Shown here piece by piece: positions 42,961 to 50,208 of a stretch of DNA of 52,605 nt. Position 1 is the stretch's first letter; each line of letters starts with the position of its first letter. The stretch is from Azohydromonas australica DSM 1124 (GTDB lineage: Bacteria > Pseudomonadota > Gammaproteobacteria > Burkholderiales > Burkholderiaceae_C). The notes beneath the pieces were generated by a model. The model was not told the origin of the DNA, did no database searches, and worked only from the letters and a program-made list of their open reading frames with translations. The DNA is taken from the NCBI RefSeq assembly GCF_000430725.1, contig NZ_KE387203.1, forward strand, positions 546,366-598,970, in the 5' to 3' direction. Made by a program: the position numbers and the translations under genes.

Positions 42961-44226
42961 TTGTTCGCCTCCTGGTGCCTGCTGATCGGCTCGCTGCTCG
43001 TCACGATGGGCCTGAGCCACACGCTGCTCAAGCGGCTGCCGGTCAGCGCCGCGGCGCTGTACCTGGCCGCCGGCTACATGCTTGGGCCGCAGATGCTGGG
43101 CTTCATCCAGCTCGACATCGTGCGCGACGCCCAGCTGATCGAGCGGGTCACCGAGGTGGCTGTGCTGGTGTCGCTGTTCGCCGTCGGCCTGCGGCTGCGG
43201 GTGCACCTGGACGACCCCTTGTGGCGCGCGCCGGTGCTGCTGGCGAGCGTGGCGATGCTGCTGACCATTGCCTTCATCACGGCGCTGGGCTTCTGGCTGG
43301 ACGGGCTGTCCCTGGGCGCCGCCATCCTGCTGGCGGCCATGCTGGCGCCGACCGACCCGGTGCTGGCCTCGGAGGTGCAGATCGAGCAGGTGGGCGACCG
43401 CGACCGCCTGCGCTTCAGCCTCACCGGCGAGGGCGGGCTCAACGACGGCGCCGCCTTCCCCTTCGTCATGCTGGGGCTGGGCTGGCTGGGCCTGCACGAC
43501 ATGGGCGAGCGGGCCTGGCGCTGGTGGACCGTGGACGTGCTGTGGGCGGTGGGCGCCGGGCTGGCGCTGGGCTGGTTCATGGGCGTGGGCTTCGCCCGCG
43601 CCGTGGCCTGGCTGCGCCGCGAGCGCATGCAGGGGCTGGGCATGGAGAGCTTCCTGTCGCTGGGCCTCATCGCGCTGGCCTACGGCGTGGCCTTGAAGCT
43701 GCATGCCTACGGCTTCCTGGCGGTGTTCGCGGCCGGGCTGGCGATGCGCCACGTCGAGCACGTGGACCACCCCGACAAGCCGTGCGACGGGGAGACGGTA
43801 GAGCCGGCCAGGCAGCACTACATCGCGCCAGCGGCGCTGGAGTTCGCGCTGGACCTGGAAAAGCTCGTCGAGCTGACGGTGATGCTGATCGTCGGCAGCC
43901 TGCTGAGCGCCGACGACTTCGGCTGGCACAGCGTGCCGGTGGCGGCGGCGCTGCTGCTGGTGGCCCGGCCGCTGGCCGTGTGGCTGACCACGTCACGCCT
44001 GGGCTGGACGCCCATGCAGCGCGTGCTCGCGGCCTGGTTCGGGGTGCGCGGCGTAGGCTCGCTGTACTACCTGGCCTACGCCGTCTCGCACGGCGCGCTC
44101 ACGCAGGACACCCCGGTGGTGATCGATGCGGTGCTGGTCACCATCGCGCTGTCCGTGCTGCTGCACGGCTCCTCGGCGACACCGGTCATGCAGCTCTACC
44201 AGCGCAGGCGCAGGCGCGCGGCCTGA
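42961..44226 (+). CDS. CPA-type cation:proton antiporter
   Basis: About 421 residues if read from the TTG at 42961, which restores a full first membrane helix (FASWCLLIGSLLVTMGLSHTLLKRLP). The first in-frame ATG (43006) would cut it, and neither start has a good ribosome binding site. Twelve or so helices with family motifs follow: ALYLAAGYMLGP, the ion-binding LLAAMLAPTDPVLASEVQ, and SLTGEGGLNDGAAFPFVMLG, where the Asn-Asp pair is expected. It exchanges Na+ or K+ for H+. It lacks a long regulatory tail. Confidence 0.85.
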   Translation: MFASWCLLIGSLLVTMGLSHTLLKRLPVSAAALYLAAGYMLGPQMLGFIQLDIVRDAQLIERVTEVAVLVSLFAVGLRLRVHLDDPLWRAPVLLASVAMLLTIAFITALGFWLDGLSLGAAILLAAMLAPTDPVLASEVQIEQVGDRDRLRFSLTGEGGLNDGAAFPFVMLGLGWLGLHDMGERAWRWWTVDVLWAVGAGLALGWFMGVGFARAVAWLRRERMQGLGMESFLSLGLIALAYGVALKLHAYGFLAVFAAGLAMRHVEHVDHPDKPCDGETVEPARQHYIAPAALEFALDLEKLVELTVMLIVGSLLSADDFGWHSVPVAAALLLVARPLAVWLTTSRLGWTPMQRVLAAWFGVRGVGSLYYLAYAVSHGALTQDTPVVIDAVLVTIALSVLLHGSSATPVMQLYQRRRRRAA

Positions 44227-44373
44227 GCGGCCGCGCTGGCGCCGCCGGAGCGGGCTTCGGCCGGTGATGCACCCGCCGGCACCGGACTTCCCAGTCGGGT
44301 GGTGTGGATCCGGCGGGTCGGCGCGGGACGCCGCCGCCGTGTGGCCACGGCGACGGCGCCCCTGGCGCCGGGG

Positions 44374-45222
44374 TCAGACCGGGAACAGCTCCGAGTTGGG
44401 CCCGATCAGCGTGACCAGCTGGGTCTGCGTGCTGTCGTCGATGCCGTCAGTGACGCTGTAGATCAGCGACAGCTCGCCCTCGGCCGTCGGCGAGATGGTC
44501 CAGCTGCCGTCGCCGTTGGACACCGCCGTGCCGTTCTGGACCGCCAGGTCGGTCACCCACATGCTTTCGCTGTCGACGTCCGAGAAGCCCTCCAGCAGCT
44601 GGCCCTGCGTCACCACGAAGTCCGAGCCCACGGCGCCCTTGGCCAGCACCGTCTGCGGGCCGGTGAGGGCCGGCGCATCGTTGACGGGGAGCATGTCCAG
44701 GTACAGCTTGGCCTCCGTGAACACGTCGGGGGCCGTGCCAATGGCGTTGCTGACGATGTACTTCAGCTCCAGCTGTCCGCTGACGTTTTCGTACGGCCTG
44801 ATGGTCCAGGTGCTGTCCTCGTTCAACGACACCCGGGCGTTTTCCACCGTCAGGTCGGACGGCCACACCACATCGCCCTCCGAATCCGTGAACCCGAGCG
44901 CCAGCTGTTCCTGCGTCACCACGTAGTCGGTGTCCTCGGCACCCGCTGCCAGCACGGCCTGGGGACCGTCAAGCACCGGTGCGTCGTTGACGCCGGCCAC
45001 CGTCAGGTACAGCTCGGCCAGCGCGCTGCTCGCCTCGCCGTCGGTGACGGAGTACTCCAGCTTCAGCTGCCCGTTGAAGTCGGCATCCGGCGTGATGGTC
45101 CAGCTGCTGTCCGCATTGCGCTCCGCGTGGCCGTGCTCCACCACCCTCAGATCGAAGACATCCATCCAGTAACTGTCGGGATCCGAGAAGCCCTGCACCA
45201 GCTGAGACCACGTCACCACATA
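44374..45222 (-). pseudogene. 3' fragment of a cadherin-like/VCBS repeat adhesin, truncated by IS630
   Basis: About 280 residues in two and a half repeats of about 95 residues with a common frame: QLxxGFxDxD, then SWTITPxAxFNGQLxLxYxVTDG, ending VNDAPxLxGPQxVLA (for example PVNDAPALTGPQTVLAKGA). This is the tandem cadherin-like Ig module of large RTX/biofilm adhesins. The C-terminus is PNSELFPV. At its 5' side the reading frame runs straight into the left inverted repeat of the IS at the TA target (45221-45222). No secretion signal or upstream repeats follow on the other side, so only this tail remains. Confidence 0.85.
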
Positions 45223-46324
45223 CCAAACCATGCGTAAGTATTGCCTCATTGATAAAATGAAGCATGCGTTGCAAGAAGACGATTGATGCGCGCAGCTACC
45301 CGCACGACATGCTGGAGCGGCTGCGCCGGGATGCAGTCAAGCGAGTGGAGGAAGGCGAGAGCCCGGAAGCCGTCGCCGCGGGGCTGGGGATCAACCGCCG
45401 CACGATCTACCGCTGGCTGGAGGCGTCCCAAAGCGGCGGCAGCAATGCGCTGGCAGCCAAGCCGATACCCGGAGCACCGACCAAGCTCAGCGCGCAGGAG
45501 ATGCAGGAGCTGGCGCAGCTGCTGCGCGAGCACACGCCGCTGGACTTCGGCTTCGAGGGGGCACTGTGGACACTGGCGATCATCGGCGAGCTGATCCAGT
45601 GCCGCTTTGGCGTGAGTCTGAGCGAGAGCGCGCTGGGGCGGATGATGAAGCAGCGCCTGGGTTTTTCACCGCAGCGGCCGCTGTACCGGGCGTGGCAGCA
45701 GGATGCGGCGCTGGTGGCGCACTGGCGCGAGCACGAATACCCCAAGATCGCTGCACGGGCCAAGCGTGAGGGAGCGCTGGTGATGTTTGCCGACGAGTCC
45801 GGGATTCGGGCAGACCACCATGCGGGCACGACTTGGGCGCCTAAAGGCCAGACACCGGTGGTCGAGGCCACGGGCGCGCGATATGGCTTCAACATGCTCT
45901 CAGCCATCTCTGCAAAGGGTCACCTGCGCTTCATGACGATCGAAGGCCGGCTCAATGGCAAAGCCTTCTGCGAGTTCCTGCGCCGGCTGATCACGGGCAT
46001 GGACCGCAAGATCTTCCTGGTGGTAGACGGGCACCCCGCACACACCTCCAAGCTGACCAAGCGCTTCGTCGAGGACAACGCCGACCGGCTCGAGTTGTGC
46101 TTCCTGCCTGGGTACGCGCCCCAGCTCAATCCCGACGAGCTCGTCTGGGGTCACGTGAAGGCCCGTGTGGCCAAGGCGACAGCCCGGATCAAGAACGAGC
46201 TCAAGCGCACGGTCTACCGCGCCTTGCACCGACTTCAGAAGTTGCTCCGGGTGGTCGCGAGCTTCTTCCATGCACCAACCTGCCGCTACGCCTCAGGATG
46301 AGGCTTTACTTGCGCATGTTTCAG
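45223..46324 (+). mobile_element. IS630-family insertion sequence
   Basis: A 1102-bp element bounded by TA dinucleotides at 45221-45222 and 46325-46326, the family's target. Terminal inverted repeats share CATGCG[T/C]AAGTA..GCCTCAT, about 6 bp inside each end. One intact transposase is inside. The flanks are unrelated: adhesin on the left, IS5-type transposase on the right. The locus was therefore rearranged, probably by an adjacent deletion. Confidence 0.9.
45264..46301 (+). CDS. IS630-family transposase
   Basis: 345 residues. An N-terminal helix-turn-helix/homeodomain-like region (about 25-60, PEAVAAGLGINRRTIYRWLEA) is followed by a winged-helix spacer and an RNase-H-like DDE catalytic domain. 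Asp lies in LVMFADESGIRAD, Asp in FLVVDGHPAHTSK and Glu in PQLNPDELVWGHVKAR. All three acidic residues and the LNPxE motif are intact and there is no frameshift, so the element is probably able to move. Confidence 0.95.
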   Translation: MRCKKTIDARSYPHDMLERLRRDAVKRVEEGESPEAVAAGLGINRRTIYRWLEASQSGGSNALAAKPIPGAPTKLSAQEMQELAQLLREHTPLDFGFEGALWTLAIIGELIQCRFGVSLSESALGRMMKQRLGFSPQRPLYRAWQQDAALVAHWREHEYPKIAARAKREGALVMFADESGIRADHHAGTTWAPKGQTPVVEATGARYGFNMLSAISAKGHLRFMTIEGRLNGKAFCEFLRRLITGMDRKIFLVVDGHPAHTSKLTKRFVEDNADRLELCFLPGYAPQLNPDELVWGHVKARVAKATARIKNELKRTVYRALHRLQKLLRVVASFFHAPTCRYASG

Positions 46325-46327
46325 TAA

Positions 46328-46666
46328 GACCACCGCGGCAAGTTCAAAAGCCTCACCAAGCTGCAGCGCCGCTGGCTGCGTCGCCGCCAGGCCATTGAGC
46401 CGGCCATTGGACATACCAAGCGCGACCACGGGTTGCAGCGTTGCTGGCTCAAAGGCGCTGAGGGCGACGCGCTGCATGCCGTGCTGTGCGCTGCGGGCTA
46501 CAACGTGCGCTGGCTGCTGCGCGCCATTGCCCGTCTGGGACTGAAGGGGGCTTTTTTGCGCCTGCACTTTTTGCTCGCTTTGGCCGTTGCCTGGCGCAGC
46601 GCCGGCGCCAAGGCGACCAAGCCTGCGACACCAGCCGGATTTGGACCGTTATCACCCTTCACGTGA
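46328..46666 (+). pseudogene. Truncated IS5-family transposase (C-terminal part)
   Basis: 113 codons open from the IS630 edge to a TGA. The text RRWLRRRQAIEPAIGHTKRDHG and the stretch CWLKGAEGDALHAVLCAAGYNVRWLLR carry the last catalytic Glu and the C-terminal pattern of IS5-type transposases. The upstream DDE portion is missing, cut by the IS630 right end, so it is inactive. Confidence 0.85.
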
Positions 46667-47024
46667 CTGGTGAACTTCTGCACGGTCGCGCCGAAACGAA
46701 TTTCGCATGTCCGACTACCGATGGCGCCGTCGCGACCGGAGATTCTGCGCTGGTGGGCGAGTGTGCGCATGACCACGTTCTAGCGTCAGCATGCTGATGA
46801 AGACAACGCCATCGCTTGCTACGCTCGTAACGTTGGCCGCTTTGAGGCAACGGATATGTTGAAAAATCAACAACTTGTGGAAGCCACAGCCACAATCGCA
46901 CAAGCCGTAGTTGCGTTGACACGCATGGAAGTCGCGACATTTCCACTGAAAGGAGCAAAGGGTCGAAACCGGATGCACGAGGGCGGATCAGCCGTCTATG
47001 CAAAGCCTGCAGCCGACATGGCGG
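46667..47024. other. Low-GC stretch after the IS5 remnant, no gene
   Basis: 358 bp, AT-richer than the rest. Short open frames show no recognisable protein, and I could not find the IS5 inverted repeat. It is probably residual mobile or decayed DNA plus the terminator region of the minus-strand GGDEF-EAL gene. Confidence 0.4.
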
Positions 47025-49136
47025 CTACGTATTTTTCCAGTCCCGTACCGGTATTGGCCGCCCGGTAAAGTAACCTTGCGCATAATCGATGCCAATCGTG
47101 CACAGTTCGCTCAGGATGGTATCGTTCTCAACCCATTCGGCTACGGTGCGCATGTTGAAGGCCGAAGCCACCCGATGCAGCGACTCCACGATGACGCGGC
47201 GCTGCGGGTCGCGATGCAGACCCCTGACGAAACTGCCATCTATCTTGAGCAGGTCAGCCTTGAGCGAGTGCAGGTAGGCGAACGACGACAGCCCGACCCC
47301 GAAGTCGTCGAGCGCGAATCGCACACCCAAGGTGCTAAATCGCGCGATGAAGGCCTGTGCAGACTCCAGGTTGCCGATGGCAGCCGTCTCGGTAATCTCG
47401 AAGCACAGCCGCCGTGGGTCCACGCCACTTGACTCGATCATGCTTGCCACGTCTTGAAGAAAACCTCCGTCGCCCAATGACTGGCCCGAGATGTTGATCG
47501 AGCAAGTGACGTCCGGCGTGTCTTGCATCCAGGCGAAGGATTTACGCAGCACATGGCGGTCCAGGGCGCTCATGAGCTGGTATCGCTCGGCCGCCGGAAT
47601 GAAAAACGCGGGCAACACGAGCTGACCATCCTCGCTGCGCAAGCGCAAGAGGATTTCGCCATGCGAAGCTGTGCCCTGCGCCTGCGCCTGCGCCGTGCTG
47701 ACGATGGGTTGGAAGAAAAGCTCAAACCGGTCCTCGGCCAGAGCACGCTGCAGCCGTGTGACCCAGTGCATCTCGCTGCGGCGGCGCTGCAGTTGCGTGT
47801 CGGCCGAATCGACGAACTGAACTCGGTTGCGCCCAGCTTCCTTGGCGGCATGGCAGGCAATGTCAGCGTTGATGAGTACAGCATAAGCCTGTTCCCGCTC
47901 ACCGCCGAGCGGTGCCAAGCCGATGCTGGCCGTTACGGCATGCACGGTACCTTCCCAATGGAAGCGATACGCCTCGATGCGGCCACGCAGCACCTGGGCC
48001 CACTGCATACCGCCCTCGACCGAGCAGCCTCGCAACAGCAAGCCAAACTCGTCGCCGCCAAGGCGCGCCAGCAAGTCACTCTGACGCACCCCGTCACGCA
48101 GCAAGAGGGCGATCTCGCGCAGCAAAGCGTCACCCGCGGCATGGCCTAGCGTGTCGTTGATGACTTTGAACTGGTCCAGATCGATGTAGCACAGCAGCCC
48201 GGGGGGCAGCGCCGTGTCGCTGCGCACCAACTCCTGCTCGAACTCGCGCCGATTCGGCAGACCCGTGAGTACGTCGTGGTGCGTGATATAGGCGGCGCGC
48301 TCGGCCAAGTGACGCTGGGCACTGACATCACGGCATACCCATATCGCGCCGATGCAATGACCATGGGTATCGCGAATCGGTGCAACCGTGTCGTTAACCC
48401 GGCACAGGCGCTGGCCACCGCCCACGCGCACCAGGCTGTCACGTGCCTGGCGCTGCGGTTCATGCTGCACCAGGCACTCGTTGACGGGGCATTGGCGCGG
48501 CTGCCGGTCGTCAGCCCACAGCAGCGCAACCACATCAGAAAATGGCCGGCCGAGGACATGCGCTTCCTCGCTCTCAAGCAATACCAATGCCGCCGGATTG
48601 AGCAGATCGATTTGGCCGGCAGCATCGACGGTCACGACGGCATCCGTCATGGACTGCAATGTCACGCGCAGTCGCTCCTGTTGCTGCTGCAACTGCACGT
48701 TGCGCTCAGCCAGCTCGTCCAGGGCCTGCTCGGCCTGGCGTTGAGCTGTCTTGAGCATTGCCTCGTATCGACGGGTGACACTGGCGTTGAAAACGGTCAC
48801 GCTGGTGAGCGCAGGCCACTCGCCCTGCGCGTCGAACGCCTGTGCGTTGAGGAGCACCGGCACCGTCGTGCCGCCCGGCAAGCTCAAGTCGAAGGAGATC
48901 TCGTGCGCGAATCCCTGCAGTTTGAGCAGCGGCACGTAGTGGGTATTGTGGAAGATCTGGCTTCCTGGAGTCAGCAGATCCAGTAGCCGCAGTTGCTGCT
49001 CAATCTGCTCAGGCAGGCGCCCACACCATTGTGCGAACAACCGGTTGACGCGCACAACGAGGCCGTCGGAGCGCACCAGCAGGTGGCCAGACGTGGCGTC
49101 CTCGAACAACGGCGGCGAGCCGGTGGGATACAGCAT
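47025..49136 (-). CDS. PAS-PAS-GGDEF-EAL c-di-GMP enzyme, RsbP-like PAS at N-terminus
   Basis: 703 residues from the ATG at 49136. PAS 1 is at about 16-125 (SGHLLVRSDGLVVRVNRLF, LLTPGSQIFHNTHYVPLL), of the type known in front of RsbP/RsbU-like phosphatases. A coiled coil (about 125-160) and PAS 2 (about 155-275) follow. The GGDEF domain (about 285-445) has GGDEF at 360-364 intact and an RxxD inhibitory site (RQSD, 351-354). The EAL domain (about 455-700) has EIL in place of EAL, but Asn548, ITET, DDFG, LKIDGSF and the late YAQGY motifs are kept. Both synthase and phosphodiesterase activities look possible. It starts 17 bp after the hydrolase stop, so the two form an operon. Confidence 0.92.
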   Translation of the reverse strand: MLYPTGSPPLFEDATSGHLLVRSDGLVVRVNRLFAQWCGRLPEQIEQQLRLLDLLTPGSQIFHNTHYVPLLKLQGFAHEISFDLSLPGGTTVPVLLNAQAFDAQGEWPALTSVTVFNASVTRRYEAMLKTAQRQAEQALDELAERNVQLQQQQERLRVTLQSMTDAVVTVDAAGQIDLLNPAALVLLESEEAHVLGRPFSDVVALLWADDRQPRQCPVNECLVQHEPQRQARDSLVRVGGGQRLCRVNDTVAPIRDTHGHCIGAIWVCRDVSAQRHLAERAAYITHHDVLTGLPNRREFEQELVRSDTALPPGLLCYIDLDQFKVINDTLGHAAGDALLREIALLLRDGVRQSDLLARLGGDEFGLLLRGCSVEGGMQWAQVLRGRIEAYRFHWEGTVHAVTASIGLAPLGGEREQAYAVLINADIACHAAKEAGRNRVQFVDSADTQLQRRRSEMHWVTRLQRALAEDRFELFFQPIVSTAQAQAQGTASHGEILLRLRSEDGQLVLPAFFIPAAERYQLMSALDRHVLRKSFAWMQDTPDVTCSINISGQSLGDGGFLQDVASMIESSGVDPRRLCFEITETAAIGNLESAQAFIARFSTLGVRFALDDFGVGLSSFAYLHSLKADLLKIDGSFVRGLHRDPQRRVIVESLHRVASAFNMRTVAEWVENDTILSELCTIGIDYAQGYFTGRPIPVRDWKNT

Positions 49137-49153
49137 GAGGGATCCAGGCGTAC

Positions 49154-49875
49154 TCAGGCTTCGCGAAAACGGCGAATCGACCGGATCGTCTTGGTCGACG
49201 CGCTCAGGTGCGAGCAGTACCCGGTGGCGTCCAGCACAGCCAGCATGCTCTGTGGCAACTGGGCCTGCAGGCAGTGTCCCACAGCCATGGGCGCCAAGGC
49301 GTCGTCGGCACACTGGATGATCAGGCACGGGGTCTGCACCAGCGCAAACTCTCGGGCGATATGCAAGTCCATTACGCAGAAGCCGTTTGCCAGTTCGGGC
49401 TTGTGGGGTTTGCCCATGATGATCGAGGCCATCATCCGAGACCACGAGAAGTAGTTGCTGTCCAGCGTTTCAAGCAAGGAGTCGATATCCTCGCGAATGA
49501 ACCCACCATCGTAGTCGCCATCCTTGAGGTAGTAGGGATTGGAGGCCACCAGCACCAGCCGGCTGAAGAGATCGGGCCGCATGCGCGCTGCAACGAGTGC
49601 CCGACCACTACCGTGTCCTGCAGCCGCGCTTCGGTGTAAATGTCGATCACGTCCCGGGCACAGCCTGCGATGGTGGCGTAACAACCTGGGTCGTAGGCGT
49701 GAAGGTCTGAACCACCTGAGCCGATGTAGTCGAATTGCACCACGCGGTACTCGGCCATGAGGCCCGACGCGACATGGCGCCACACCTGCTGGTTGCAGCC
49801 GTACCCGTTGGCAAACAGGATCGGCGAGCGGCCCTCTCCGGAAATCTGCACGTTGTGACAAGCAAGAGCGGACAC
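49154..49875 (-). pseudogene. RsbQ/KAI2-like alpha/beta hydrolase, frameshifted at the nucleophile elbow
   Basis: It starts with GTG at 49875, AAGGAG five bases upstream. Frame one reads SPILFANGYGCNQQVWRHVAS, VVQFDYIGSGGSDLHAYD and stops making sense after VVVGHS at about 49594. The next frame continues ALVAARMRPDLFSRLVLVASNP, YDGGFIREDIDSLL and LIIQCADDALAPMAVG to GYCSHLSAS. Together they give a complete RsbQ-type protein with Ser (GHS), Asp (CADD) and His (CSHLSAS) candidates, short by a few residues at the junction, as after a small deletion between GCACTC-like repeats. RsbQ partners activate PAS proteins by releasing a small ligand; here the partner gene is the PAS-GGDEF-EAL gene. A sequencing error is possible. 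Confidence 0.85.
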
Positions 49876-50208
49876 GAGAACTCCTTGGTGAAATCCGCCT
49901 GCCCAAGACTACTGAGCAAGGCCAATCGTGACGTGCACCGATTCATCACTCTTCCATGGGCCAGTACCTGGCGTCAGTGAAGCAGGAACCGGCCACGACG
50001 CGCGGTCGAATCAAAAAACGGCAGCTCTCATGCAATGGTTGCGCGCACAACATTACAACCGGCGTCGTTGGCGACGCCAGGGCTGCGGCTCAGCAGCCGC
50101 TTTCTCCTTGAAATAGGCTTGTGTCCTCTGTCGCTCCCGGAACGCGGCTTGCGGCAGGGCAAGCCAGCCGCTCTCCGCGCTCCTGGAGACGTTTGAGGGC
50201 TTCACAGA
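49876..50208. other. Intergenic region upstream of the RsbQ-like gene
   Basis: 333 bp, transcribed from right to left if at all. It must contain the promoter of the RsbQ-like operon. Minus-strand text includes a stretch reading ALKRLQERGERLA in one frame and AAFRERQRTQAYFKEKAAA in another. This may be the frameshifted remnant of a small gene. Confidence 0.4.

Noticed and set aside
46659..47003. Minus-strand 114-codon frame after the IS5 remnant
   Set aside because: No ribosome binding site, no domain, and composition unlike the coding DNA nearby.
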